A stretch of 43,577 nt of DNA. Origin: Asanoa iriomotensis (GTDB lineage: Bacteria; Actinomycetota; Actinomycetes; Mycobacteriales; Micromonosporaceae). The stretch spans positions 1 through 43,577 of the forward strand of contig NZ_BONC01000067.1 in NCBI RefSeq assembly GCF_016862515.1, written 5' to 3'. The notes under the pieces are model-generated. The model was not told where the DNA came from. It did no database searches and was given only the letters and a program-made list of their open reading frames with translations. This document shows, one piece after another, positions 21,761 through 30,517 of the stretch (positions within the stretch are counted from its first letter, which is position 1; every line of letters starts with the position of its first letter). The position numbers and the translations under genes were made by a program.

Positions 21761-24472
21761 CGGTTGTTCGGACGGGATTCCGAGTGCACCACCCTGGACG
21801 GGCTTCTCGCCGAGGGGCGGTCCGGGCGCAGCGCCGCCCTCGTGCTGCGCGGCGAGGCCGGAGTCGGCAAGACCGCGCTGCTCGGGTACGCACGGCGTGA
21901 CGCACCCGACGCCCACGCGATCAGCGGCGTCGAGGGCGAGGCCGACTTCCCGTACGCCGGCCTGCACCGCCTGCTCCTGCCCCTGCTGCCGCGACGCGAC
22001 CGGCTGCCGGCGCGCCAGCGGGCGGCCCTGGAAGTCGCCTGTGGACTGACCGACGGCCCGCCCGCCGACCTGTTCCTCGTCAGCCTCGCGGCGCTGACGC
22101 TGCTGGCCGACGAACGGCGGCTCTTCGTCGTCGACGACGCGCAGTGGGTCGACGCCGAGTCCTTGCGCGCGCTGGCCTTCGTCGGGCGCCGGCTGCACGC
22201 CGAGGGTGTGGTGCTGCTGTTCGGCCTGCGTCCCCGACCCGGCGACCCGGACCACCTCGCCGGCCTTCCGGTCCTGGACGTCGCCGGCCTCCCCGCCGAG
22301 GCGGCGACCCGCCTGCTCGCCGACGTGGTCGGCGCGCCGGTCGATCCGGAGCTGGCGCGTCGCGTCGCGGCGGCCACCGGCGGCAACCCGCTGGCCCTGA
22401 CCGACCTCGCCCGCGAGCTCACCGCGGCCCAACTGCGCGGCGCGGCGGCGCTGCCGGACCCGGCGCCGATCGGCAGCCGCCTGGAGGCGCACTACTCGGC
22501 CCGGATCCGGGACTACCCCGCCGAGACCCGGGCCTGGCTGCTGCTGGCCGCCGCCGACGCGGGCCGGGCCGCCACGACCCTGGCGGCGGCCGAGCGGCTC
22601 GGCGTCAGCGCGGCGGCCGCCGGACCGGCCGAGGCCGACCGGCTGGTCACCGGCTCGCCGCCCGTCGAGTTCCGGCATCCGCTGGTCCGCTCGGCGGTCT
22701 ACGGCAGTGCGGCACCGGCCGAGCGGCGGGAGGTGCACGCCGCGCTCGCCGCCGTGACCGACGCGCCGGCCGACGCCGACCGCCGGGCCTGGCACCTCGC
22801 CGCCGCCGCCACCGGACCCGACGAGTCCGTGGCCGCCGAGCTCGAGCGCGGAGCCGGCCGGGCCGCCGACCGGGGTGGCCACGCCGCCCGCGCCGCCCTG
22901 CTGGCCAGGGCCGCCGAGCTGACCGGCGACCCGCGCCGGCGGGCGGCCCGGCTGGTCCGCGCGGCCGAGGCGGCGCAGGTGGCCGGTGCCCCGGCCCGGG
23001 CGCTGCACCTGCTGCGGGAGGCGGACCCCGCGGACCTCGACGACGCCGGGCGGGGCACGGCGCTGGTGATCCGGGCGAACGCGCCCGTCACCGCGGGCGT
23101 GCCGCAGGCCAACCTGCGGGCGTCCGCGGTCTGCCTGGCCGCCGCCGAGGCGTTCGGCACCGCGCACCCGGAGCAGGCCCACGCCGCGGTGCTGCACGCC
23201 ATCGAGCACGAGATCACCGTCGAGGACCTGATGCTGGACACCACCGCGACCGAGCTGGCCGCCGCGGCCGCCCGGCTCGCGGGTGACCGGCCCAGCAGCC
23301 TGGCGGAGCTGCTGCTCGCCGGCTGGGCGGCCGTCGCGGCCGGCGGCATCCCCGGTGGCGCGCCCGCCGCGCGCCGCGCGGTCGACGCGGTCACCGATCC
23401 GCGCCTGCCCGAGGCCGAGCTGCTCCCGCATCTGGTGGTGGCGGTCTACCTGTGCACGCTGCTCTGGGACGACCGCGCGCGACAGTCCATCCTGGACCGT
23501 GGCGAGGCGGCCGCCCGCCGCAGCGGCGCGCTGCCCACGCTGGGCGTCATTCACTTCATGTCGGTGCTCAGCGACACCGCGCTCGGCCGGCTCACCGAGG
23601 CTGACCGGCACGACACGGCCGGCATCCGGCTGCGCCGGGCCATCGGGATCACGAGCGAACGCGACTGGGTGTGGCGGCATCCCGAGCTGGCCGCCTGGCG
23701 GCTGGGTCGCGACGAGCGTGACGCGCTGCTGCCGACCCTGGGGCTCCTGGACAAGGTCGGCCTCGCCTCGATGTCGTCGCTGACCCGGCACAGCCTGGCG
23801 GTGCTCGACATCGGGTACGGCGACTACGCCGCGGCCCGGGACCGGCTGCTCCCCTTGGCCCGCGTGGGTTCCGGGCGCTACGCGCGCGTCCTGCCGGACC
23901 TGGTGGAGGCCGCGCTGCGGGCCCGGGACCGCGCGGCGGCCGAGGCGGCCTGCGCGCAGCTCGAGGTCGCGGCCCGGCACAGCGGCACGCCGTGGGCACG
24001 GGGCCTGCTGCACCGCTCCCGCGCGCTGCTCGCCGGGGCCGACGACGCGGGGCGCCTCTACGACCGGGCCGTCGACGAGCTGGGCGCGACGCTCGCGCAC
24101 GGCGACCTGGCCCGGGCGCACCTGCTGCACGGCGAGTGGCTGCGCCGCCGACGCCGGCGGCGGGACGCCCGCGAGCGGCTCACCACCGCGCTGGAGATGT
24201 TCGAGGCCGTGCGGGCCGGCGCGTACGCGGACCGGGCGCGGCGGGAGCTGGCGGCGCTGGGCGAGACCGTCGGGCCGGCCGCGCCGGAGAAGGACGACCT
24301 GACCCCGCAGGAGGCGGCGGTCGCGCGGCTGGCGCGGGCCGGCGCCACGAACGCCGAGATCGCCGCGCACCTGTTCCTGAGCGCGAGCACCGTCGACTAT
24401 CACCTACGCAAGGTCTACCGGAAGCTCGGCGTCGCCTCCCGGCGCCAGCTCCGGAACGTGCTGCACGACTGA
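21758..24472 (+). CDS. LAL-type LuxR family regulator (AAA ATPase + HTH)
   Basis: This 904-residue transcription factor of the large ATP-binding LuxR class starts VRLFGRDSECTTLDGLLAEG. Walker A is RGEAGVGKTALLGYA (about residues 30-44) and Walker B is FVVDDAQWVDAESLRAL. A long helical TPR-like middle has few landmarks. The C-terminal LuxR helix-turn-helix reads LTPQEAAVARLARAGATNAE, then IAAHLFLSASTVDYHLRKVY, RKLGVASRRQL. Such proteins activate sugar or antibiotic genes on binding a ligand in the central region; the ligand here is unknown. GTG 21758 is supported by the conserved FGRDxE start and the TACGCT six bases upstream; the frame upstream is antisense to yciO. It may activate the hydrolase gene 51 bases downstream. 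Confidence 0.9.
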   Translation: MRLFGRDSECTTLDGLLAEGRSGRSAALVLRGEAGVGKTALLGYARRDAPDAHAISGVEGEADFPYAGLHRLLLPLLPRRDRLPARQRAALEVACGLTDGPPADLFLVSLAALTLLADERRLFVVDDAQWVDAESLRALAFVGRRLHAEGVVLLFGLRPRPGDPDHLAGLPVLDVAGLPAEAATRLLADVVGAPVDPELARRVAAATGGNPLALTDLARELTAAQLRGAAALPDPAPIGSRLEAHYSARIRDYPAETRAWLLLAAADAGRAATTLAAAERLGVSAAAAGPAEADRLVTGSPPVEFRHPLVRSAVYGSAAPAERREVHAALAAVTDAPADADRRAWHLAAAATGPDESVAAELERGAGRAADRGGHAARAALLARAAELTGDPRRRAARLVRAAEAAQVAGAPARALHLLREADPADLDDAGRGTALVIRANAPVTAGVPQANLRASAVCLAAAEAFGTAHPEQAHAAVLHAIEHEITVEDLMLDTTATELAAAAARLAGDRPSSLAELLLAGWAAVAAGGIPGGAPAARRAVDAVTDPRLPEAELLPHLVVAVYLCTLLWDDRARQSILDRGEAAARRSGALPTLGVIHFMSVLSDTALGRLTEADRHDTAGIRLRRAIGITSERDWVWRHPELAAWRLGRDERDALLPTLGLLDKVGLASMSSLTRHSLAVLDIGYGDYAAARDRLLPLARVGSGRYARVLPDLVEAALRARDRAAAEAACAQLEVAARHSGTPWARGLLHRSRALLAGADDAGRLYDRAVDELGATLAHGDLARAHLLHGEWLRRRRRRRDARERLTTALEMFEAVRAGAYADRARRELAALGETVGPAAPEKDDLTPQEAAVARLARAGATNAEIAAHLFLSASTVDYHLRKVYRKLGVASRRQLRNVLHD

Positions 24473-24523
24473 CTACGCGTCGCGCGGGATTCGCGGGGTG
24501 ACGCGCACCACGAGGATCGGCGC

Positions 24524-25312
24524 ATGAAACCAATCGTTCTGGTCCACGGCTTCTGGGTCACCCCGCGCAGCTGGGAGAACTGGATCGCGCACTACGAGGC
24601 CAAGGGCCACCGGGTGATCGCGCCCGGATACCCCGGGTTCGAGGTGGAGGTGGAGGCGCTCAACGCCGACCCGACCCCGATCGTCGACGTCACGGTGCCG
24701 CAGATCATCGCGCACATCGAGGAGCAGATCCGCGCGCTGCCGGAGGCGCCGATCATCATGGGCCACTCCGCCGGCGGGGCGTTCACCCAGATCCTGCTCG
24801 ACCACGGCTACGGCGCCGCCGGCGTGGCCCTGAACTCCGCACCGACCGAGGGCGTACGCGTGGTCCCGCTCTCGCAGGTGAAGTCGACGTTCCCGGTGCT
24901 GAAGAGCCCCGGGAACCGGCACAAGGCGGTGCCGCTGACGCTGGAGCAGTGGACGTACGCGTTCACGAACACGTTCAGCGAGGAGGAGTCGCGGGTCCTC
25001 TACGAGCGGTACGCGATCCCGGCCAACGGCGGCATCCTGTGGGGCAGCGTGCTCGCCAACTTCCAGCCCGGGCACCAGGACACCTGGGTTGACTACCACA
25101 ACGACAACCGGGCGCCGCTGCTGTTCGTATCGGGCTCGGAGGACCACATCATGCCGCCGGAGGTGCAGCGCTCGAACCACAAGCACTACAAGTCCAAGAC
25201 GATCACGGAGATCCGCGAGTACGAGGGTTACGCCCACCTGCTGCCGGCGCAGAAGGGCTGGGAGCGGATCGCCGACGAGGTGCTGGACTGGGCTCTCCGC
25301 CACGCCGGCTGA
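24524..25312 (+). CDS. Alpha/beta hydrolase
   Basis: This 262-residue hydrolase has a complete triad: Ser82 in GHSAGG, Asp in LLFVSGSEDHIMPP, and His in YEGYAHLLPAQKGW. The oxyanion region is IVLVHGFWVTPRSWENW. There is no signal peptide or lid insertion of note. It is of the group often annotated as lipase or carboxylesterase, and the substrate cannot be told. ATG 24524 follows GAGGATCGGCGC. It lies between two large regulators on the same strand, 51 bases after the LAL gene and 27 bases before the AfsR-like gene. Confidence 0.9.
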   Translation: MKPIVLVHGFWVTPRSWENWIAHYEAKGHRVIAPGYPGFEVEVEALNADPTPIVDVTVPQIIAHIEEQIRALPEAPIIMGHSAGGAFTQILLDHGYGAAGVALNSAPTEGVRVVPLSQVKSTFPVLKSPGNRHKAVPLTLEQWTYAFTNTFSEEESRVLYERYAIPANGGILWGSVLANFQPGHQDTWVDYHNDNRAPLLFVSGSEDHIMPPEVQRSNHKHYKSKTITEIREYEGYAHLLPAQKGWERIADEVLDWALRHAG

Positions 25313-25326
25313 GGTCCCGGCGCGGC

Positions 25327-25332
25327 TATCCT
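25327..25332 (+). promoter_or_regulatory. -10 element of a leaderless promoter for the AfsR-like gene
   Basis: TATCCT is followed by seven bases and GTG 25340. GAGG lies only three bases before the GTG, too close to act as a normal ribosome binding site, which favours a leaderless start. Confidence 0.4.
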
Positions 25333-25339
25333 GAGGCCG

Positions 25340-28300
25340 GTGACCGTCGAGCTGGTCCTGCTGTCGCGGGTGGCGTTCCGGGGCCGGGAGATAACCGGCT
25401 CCGGCCCCCGCGCGCTGCTGGCCCTGCTGGCCGCCGAGCCACGGCTGGGCTGCAGCGCGGCGCGGCTGGTCGAAGGCCTGTGGCCCGACGAGCGGCCCGC
25501 GCACCCCACCAAGGCCCTGCAGCTCCTGGTCTCCCGTCTCCGGGCCCGGCTCGGGCCCGATGTGATCCTCAGCTCGCCGACCGGCTACCGGCTCGCCCTG
25601 GCCGAGGACCAGATCGACGCCTCGGCCGTGCTGCTGGCGGCGGCCGCGAGTGAGCGGTCCGCCGCCGCGGGCGACCAGGTCGCGTCGCTCTCCCACGCCG
25701 AGGCCGGACTCGCCCTGTGCGACGGGGCGTCGGGCTGGGGCGCCGGGTTCGGCGATCCGCTCGCCGCGTTGCGGGCCGCTCGGGTGCCGGCTTTCCGGTC
25801 CCTCGCGCGGGCCCGGGCCCTCGCGCTGGGCCGGCTCGGTCGCTCCGCCGAGGCGCTCGAGCCCTTGCGCGACGCGGCTTTGCAGGCGCCTCGGGACGAG
25901 GAGGTCCTGGTCGAGCTGCTGCGCTGCGAGGCGGCGGCGCTCGGGCCGGCGACCGCGCTGGCCCGCTACGACGCCTACCGGCGGGGGCTGCGCGAGGAGC
26001 TCGGCAGCGAACCCGGGCCCGCCGTGCGGGACGCGTACCAGCATCTCTTGCGCAGTGACGCCCCGGTCGTGCGGCACGGGGTCGTGGCCGAGCCCAACCC
26101 GCTGCTCGGCCGCGACAAGGACGTGGCCGCGGTGACCGACCTGCTGCGCGCCGCCCGGGTGACGTCGATCGTCGGGCCTGGCGGCCTCGGCAAGACCCGG
26201 CTCGCGCACGCGGTCGCCGACGCGGCCGAGCAGCGCGTCGTGCACGTCGTCGGGCTGGCCGGTGTGACCGCTGATGCCGACGTGGCCGGCGAGGTGGCGT
26301 CGGCGCTGGGCCTGTCCCCTGGCGCCCCGGCGGCCATCGCCGAGGCGCTGGGGGCCGCGCTGCTGGTGCTCGACAACTGCGAGCACGTCGTGCGCGGCGC
26401 GGCCGCCCTCGTCCAGGACCTGGTGTCGGCGAGCCGCGAGCTGCGGGTGCTCACCACGAGCCGGGCGCCGCTGCGGCTGTCCGCCGAGTCGGTCTACCAG
26501 CTGCCGGCGCTCGACCTGCCGACGACGGTCGAGTTGTTCGCGCAGCGGGCGCGGGCGATCCGGCCCGACGCCGACCTGCCGCCGGCGCTCGTGCGGGAGC
26601 TGTGCGGCCGCCTCGACGGGCTGCCGCTCGCGGTGGAGTTGGCGGCCGCGCGCGTACGCGTGATGTCCGTGACCGAGATCGCCCGCCGCCTGGACGACCG
26701 GTTCGCCCTGCTGCGCGGCAGCAACCGGGACGCACCCGAGCGGCACCACACGCTGCACGCCGTCATCGACTGGAGCTGGCACCTGCTGGAGCCGGCCGGG
26801 CAGGCGGCCATGCGCGCGCTGTCGGTGTTTCCCGGTGGGTTCGGCGCCGATGCGGCCCGCCACGTGGTGGGCGGCGACGACGTGCTGGAGCAGCTCGTCG
26901 AGCAGTCGCTGCTGACGGTGGCCGACAGCGGGTCCGGCACGCGGTTCCGGATGCTGGAGACCGTGCGCGAGTTCAGCGCCGCCCGCCTCGCCGACGCCGG
27001 CGAGACCGACCGGGCGATCGGCCTGCTCCTCGGCTGGGCGCGCGACTTCGGCGTCCGCTGGCAGGCGGGCGCTGACCTCCACGACGGGCTGCAGGCCGTG
27101 GAGGCGGTCCGCGCCGACCAGGAGAACCTGCTGCTGGCGCTGCGGCACGGGCTCGACCGGGCGGACGGCGCCACCGTCGCGGCGGTGGCGGCCGCGCTGG
27201 GCACACTCTGGATCACGGAGTCGAACGTCCCCCGCCTCACGGAGCTGGCCCGGGACACCGCCTGGGTGCTGTCGCATCTCCGCCCCGACCCCGATCTCGT
27301 CGAGGTGACCCGGACGGCCCTCGTGCTGGGCGCGATGTTCGGGTTCCTCATGCCGGGCGTCAGCCCGCTGCGGGCCCTGGTCGGCCTGCGCCGGCTGCCA
27401 CCGGCTCCGCCGGACACCCTTCTCCGCGCGGCGCACGTCGCCCTGAGCGCGCCGCACGTCGCGGCGCTGCGCGAGCTGTCGGCCAGCCGTGCGCCGCTGC
27501 TCGCCGGGATCGCCGACTACCTGCTCAGCTACGTGCACGAGTACGCCAACGAGCTGGACAGCGCGCTGGCGGCGGCCAGGCGGATGAGCGCGTCGGTCGG
27601 CGACGACGGCCTGCCGCTGCTGCGGGCGATGGCCTACAGCCGGGTCGGTGAGCTGAGCCTGCACTCCGACCCGGGCGAGGAGGCGTACCGCAACCTGTAC
27701 GCCGCTCTGTCGATCACCGGGGGGCTCGGCTGGTCGACGACGCGCGGGCAGTGGGCGCTGGTGCTGGCCAACCTGCAGCGCGGGGCGTACGACGTGGCGG
27801 AACGCGGGCTTTCCGAACCCACGCCGGCCGACGGGGACGACCCGGCCGACGTGGAGCGCTACACGATGTGCGCCCGCGCCGAGATCCAGCTCGGTCGGGG
27901 CGACATCGACGGCGGGTTGCGCGTCTGGCGGGAGGCCGCCGCCCGGTCACGCTCCGGCCGTGCCGACATCGGCCTGTGGCCGTTCGAGGTCGAGGCGAAC
28001 ACGGTGCTCCGCCACGCCCGGTACGGCCGCCTCGACGAGGTCGCGGACATCGTCGACGAGCTGCCGGGGTTCCTGTCGGGCGCGCTGCCGTCGCTGTCCA
28101 TCGTGGAGTTTCCGGTCGGCGGCACGCTGTTGCTGGCCCTCGCGGTGGCGTCCGTGGACCGGGGCGCCGCGGCATCGGGCGCCCGCCTGGTCGCCCTGGC
28201 CGAGCGGTTCGGGATCTTCCGCGGCTGGCAGCCCGACCTGACGCCGGCGCGGGTCACCGAGATCGGCCTGGGGGCCGACGGGCCGGCGTACGCGGACGCG

Positions 28301-28417
28301 GTGTCCTCTTACGCCGGCCTCGATCACGAAGGCCTGCGGGCCGCGGCGCTGGCGGCCGTGCGCGACCGGGCTCAGGCCGCCGGGTCGCGCCGGAACAACG
28401 CCCGCGCCCAGACGTAG
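25340..28417 (+). CDS. AfsR/SARP-type regulator with BTAD, NB-ARC-like ATPase and TPR region
   Basis: This 1025-residue regulator has an OmpR-like winged helix at residues 1-85, ending VSRLRARLGPDVILSSPTGY. A bacterial transcriptional activation (BTAD) domain follows to about 235 (LARYDAYRRGLREELGSEPG). A STAND-type ATPase has Walker A IVGPGGLGKTRLAHAV, Walker B ALLVLDNCEHVV, the sensor LRVLTTSRAPLRLSAE and the GLPL motif LDGLPLAVELAAARV. The last 450 residues are helical and TPR-like. AfsR-type proteins bind direct repeats near the -35 region and switch on secondary metabolism or development. No biosynthetic cluster is in this window, so the target may be the neighbouring hydrolase, the drrAB-type exporter, or elsewhere. 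Its 3' end overlaps the convergent DrrB-like gene by 46 bases. Confidence 0.9.
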   Translation: MTVELVLLSRVAFRGREITGSGPRALLALLAAEPRLGCSAARLVEGLWPDERPAHPTKALQLLVSRLRARLGPDVILSSPTGYRLALAEDQIDASAVLLAAAASERSAAAGDQVASLSHAEAGLALCDGASGWGAGFGDPLAALRAARVPAFRSLARARALALGRLGRSAEALEPLRDAALQAPRDEEVLVELLRCEAAALGPATALARYDAYRRGLREELGSEPGPAVRDAYQHLLRSDAPVVRHGVVAEPNPLLGRDKDVAAVTDLLRAARVTSIVGPGGLGKTRLAHAVADAAEQRVVHVVGLAGVTADADVAGEVASALGLSPGAPAAIAEALGAALLVLDNCEHVVRGAAALVQDLVSASRELRVLTTSRAPLRLSAESVYQLPALDLPTTVELFAQRARAIRPDADLPPALVRELCGRLDGLPLAVELAAARVRVMSVTEIARRLDDRFALLRGSNRDAPERHHTLHAVIDWSWHLLEPAGQAAMRALSVFPGGFGADAARHVVGGDDVLEQLVEQSLLTVADSGSGTRFRMLETVREFSAARLADAGETDRAIGLLLGWARDFGVRWQAGADLHDGLQAVEAVRADQENLLLALRHGLDRADGATVAAVAAALGTLWITESNVPRLTELARDTAWVLSHLRPDPDLVEVTRTALVLGAMFGFLMPGVSPLRALVGLRRLPPAPPDTLLRAAHVALSAPHVAALRELSASRAPLLAGIADYLLSYVHEYANELDSALAAARRMSASVGDDGLPLLRAMAYSRVGELSLHSDPGEEAYRNLYAALSITGGLGWSTTRGQWALVLANLQRGAYDVAERGLSEPTPADGDDPADVERYTMCARAEIQLGRGDIDGGLRVWREAAARSRSGRADIGLWPFEVEANTVLRHARYGRLDEVADIVDELPGFLSGALPSLSIVEFPVGGTLLLALAVASVDRGAAASGARLVALAERFGIFRGWQPDLTPARVTEIGLGADGPAYADAVSSYAGLDHEGLRAAALAAVRDRAQAAGSRRNNARAQT

Positions 28418-29133
28418 CCGGCGAGCGCGAGCCCCACGCACCAGGCGATCGCGACGATGCCGCCGTGCTCCACCGTGGTGCCGAGCAGCAGCCCGCGCAG
28501 GGCGTCGATGATCGGTGTGAACGGCTCGTGGGTGGCGAACCAGCGGACCGCGACCGACATGGACTCGGGTGGCACGAACGCGCTGCTGAGGAACGGCAGG
28601 AGCTGCACGACGAAGATGAACGGGCCGACGCCCTCGGCGGTCCTGGCCATGAGACCGACCGCGACCGCGATCCAGGTGAGGGCGACCGTGAGCAGCGCCA
28701 GGAGGCCGAGCGTGCCGAGCCAGCGGGCGGGGTCGGACGCCGGGCGGAAGCCCATCAGCACTGACACGGCGATCACCAGGGCGGCGCTGACCAGCGTGCG
28801 GATGGTCGAGCCGACCACGTGCCCGGTCAGCACCGAGGCGCGGGAGATCGCCATCGTGCGGAACCGGGCGATGATGCCGGTCGTGACGTCCCGGTTCACG
28901 GCCATCGCGGTCTGGCTGGCGCCGTACCCGACGGTCATGAGCAGGATTCCCGGCACCAGGTAGTCGATGTACTCGCCCTCGGCGGGGCCGAAGCCGGCGT
29001 TGAGGGCGCCGCCGAGCACGCCGACGAAGACCAGCAGGAGGAAGACCGGCAGCGCGATGGTCATGACCAGGGTGGTCGGGTTGCGCTGCGTGTGGCGGAC
29101 GTTGCGCCGCAGCATGGTCAGGGCGTCGCTCAT
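28372..29133 (-). CDS. ABC-2 type permease, DrrB-like
   Basis: This 253-residue membrane subunit of a drug- or lipid-type exporter has six hydrophobic segments: TLVMTIALPVFLLLVFVGVL, DYLVPGILLMTVGYGASQTA, TLVSAALVIAVSVLMGF, LLALLTVALTWIAVAVGLMA, FIFVVQLLPFLSSAFVPPES and IVAIAWCVGLALAGYVWARA. The segment VNRDVTTGIIARFRTMAISR between TM2 and TM3 is the conserved coupling helix of DrrB proteins. It overlaps the ATPase by ATGA. The last 46 bases overlap the convergent AfsR-like gene. Substrate unknown; homologues export hydrophobic drugs such as daunorubicin and also lipids. Confidence 0.9.
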   Translation of the reverse strand: MSDALTMLRRNVRHTQRNPTTLVMTIALPVFLLLVFVGVLGGALNAGFGPAEGEYIDYLVPGILLMTVGYGASQTAMAVNRDVTTGIIARFRTMAISRASVLTGHVVGSTIRTLVSAALVIAVSVLMGFRPASDPARWLGTLGLLALLTVALTWIAVAVGLMARTAEGVGPFIFVVQLLPFLSSAFVPPESMSVAVRWFATHEPFTPIIDALRGLLLGTTVEHGGIVAIAWCVGLALAGYVWARALFRRDPAA

Positions 29134-30110
29134 CGGACGGCTTCCTTCTCGGTCGTGGCTGTTGCTGTTGCGCCGGTGGCGTGGCCGGTCAGCGCGAAGA
29201 AGACGTCGTCGAGGTCCGGCGTGTGCACGGACAGCTCGGCGACCTCGAGGTCCGCCCGCTCGAGACGATCGAGGAGCAACCGCAACGCGGGTACGCCGCC
29301 GTCGCTCGGCACCGACAACGTGAGCGCCTCGTCATCGCGGGTGGCGTCGGCGAGCACACCGGCGGCGGCCGCGAGCCGGGCCGCGTCGGCGAACCGCAAC
29401 CGCACGTGGCCGCCGGGCAGGCCCCGCTTGAGCTCCTCGGCGGTGCCGGAGGCGACCACCTTGCCACCGTCGAGCACGGCGATCCGGTCGGCGAGCTCGT
29501 CGGCCTCGTCCAGGTACTGGGTGGTCAGGAAGATCGTGACGCCGTTGGCCACGAGCCCGCGGATCGTCTCCCACATCGCCTGCCGGCTGCGCGGGTCGAG
29601 CCCGGTGGTCGGCTCGTCGAGAAAGATCACCCTCGGATCGCCGACCAGCGTCATGGCCAGGTCGAGCCGGCGCCGCATACCACCGGAGTAGGTCGACGCG
29701 AGCCTGCGCGCGGCGCCGGTGAGGTCGAACCGATCGAGCAGGTCGGCGGTCCGCCGCCGCCCCTCGACCCGGCCGAGGTGGTGCAGGTCAGCCATGAGGA
29801 CCAGGTTCTCCTCGCCGGTGAGCAGATCGTCGACGGCCGAGAACTGCCCGGTGACCCCGATCAAGCGCCGCACCGCGTCGGGCTCGGCGACAAGGTCATG
29901 CCCGGCCACCCGAACCCGCCCACTGTCGAACCGAATAAGGGTAGAAAGAATCCGCACGGCGGTGGTCTTACCGGCACCATTGGGACCCAACAGGGAGAAC
30001 GTCGTCCCCTCGTCGACCGCCAGGTCGATGCCGTCGAGCACCACGGTGCCGCCGAACGACTTCCGCAACCCGGTCACCTCGATCGCGGACCGCGATGAAC
30101 CGCTAACCAT
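29130..30110 (-). CDS. ABC transporter ATP-binding protein, DrrA-like
   Basis: This 326-residue ATPase partners the DrrB-like permease. Walker A is LLGPNGAGKTTAVRIL, the signature YSGGMRRRLDLAMTL, Walker B VIFLDEPTTGLDP and the H-loop region IFLTTQYLDEADELAD. The C-terminal 100 residues (HVRLRFADAARLAAAAGVLA onward) form the DrrA regulatory tail with an ACT-like look. ATG 30110 follows GGAGG by eight bases; the frame upstream to 30182 lacks a site. Expression may be controlled by the inverted repeat at 30130-30148, a TetR-operator-like site in its leader, and by the 11-bp repeats further up. Confidence 0.92.
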   Translation of the reverse strand: MVSGSSRSAIEVTGLRKSFGGTVVLDGIDLAVDEGTTFSLLGPNGAGKTTAVRILSTLIRFDSGRVRVAGHDLVAEPDAVRRLIGVTGQFSAVDDLLTGEENLVLMADLHHLGRVEGRRRTADLLDRFDLTGAARRLASTYSGGMRRRLDLAMTLVGDPRVIFLDEPTTGLDPRSRQAMWETIRGLVANGVTIFLTTQYLDEADELADRIAVLDGGKVVASGTAEELKRGLPGGHVRLRFADAARLAAAAGVLADATRDDEALTLSVPSDGGVPALRLLLDRLERADLEVAELSVHTPDLDDVFFALTGHATGATATATTEKEAVR

Positions 30111-30129
30111 TAGCCCCGCCTCCCCTTGC

Positions 30130-30148
30130 CGTGTCGCTGTCCGACACG
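30130..30148. promoter_or_regulatory. Candidate operator upstream of the DrrA-like gene
   Basis: CGTGTCG-CTGTC-CGACACG is a perfect 7-bp arm inverted repeat, 20 bases upstream of the ATG. Its size and place suit a TetR-family repressor, the usual control for drrAB-type pumps. No dedicated regulator is adjacent. Confidence 0.45.
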
Positions 30149-30176
30149 TCGTCGAAGGAAGGGTGCGCGGTCCGGG

Positions 30177-30209
30177 CTTCAAACCGGCTTCATAGCGGTT
30201 TCACACGAG
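30177..30209. promoter_or_regulatory. Three 11-bp direct repeats resembling a PHO box
   Basis: Three consecutive 11-base units, CTTCAAACCGG, CTTCATAGCGG and TTTCACACGAG, share (C/T)TTCA in register. Streptomyces PhoP binds 11-nt direct repeats with a GTTCA-type core, so this is a candidate PhoP site 67-99 bases upstream of the DrrA-like start. The first G of the consensus is missing in all units. Confidence 0.35.
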
Positions 30210-30231
30210 CCGCCCCGTCGCCGGCTTGGGC

Positions 30232-30517
30232 GTGATCCCGGGGCCACGGCCGGGTTTGGGCGCCGCCCTACGGCCGACGACCCACGCGGGCGTCATCCCA
30301 CGGCGAAGGCTTATGCGGACCGCGCCCCCGACCGGCAACCCCCACCCGCGCCATCCCGACGCCAAGGCTTACGCGCGCGGTCATCCGTTGCCAAAGGCAG
30401 GGCGGCCGCCGCTCGGCGGCCGACAAACCCGCGGTGGTGTCATCGCGTGGCCAAGGCCTGCGCGGGCCGCCGCCCCGTGGTCGGCGGCCCGCGGCCGTGT
30501 CATCTCGTGGCCAGGGC
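30232..30517. repeat. Degenerate tandem array of about 60-bp units with a 19-bp core
   Basis: A 19-base core close to GTCATCCCGTGGCCAAGGC begins at 30232, 30292, 30350, 30380, 30439 and 30499, giving spacings of 60, 58, 30, 59 and 60. The last core (30499-30517) is the 3' end of the MMPL gene, coding for the last residues ALATR and the stop, so the array looks like repeated copies of that gene end. The two units nearest the gene are the best preserved. On the minus strand each of these carries ATGA; the first makes a 40-codon frame (30503-30381) that overlaps the MMPL stop. The gap 30111-30499 otherwise holds only the drrA leader sites; I see no gene in it with confidence. Confidence 0.65.

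Noticed and set aside
25340-30110. A secondary-metabolite gene cluster
   Set aside because: An AfsR-like regulator and drrAB-type pump are suggestive, but no PKS, NRPS, terpene or RiPP enzyme is present.
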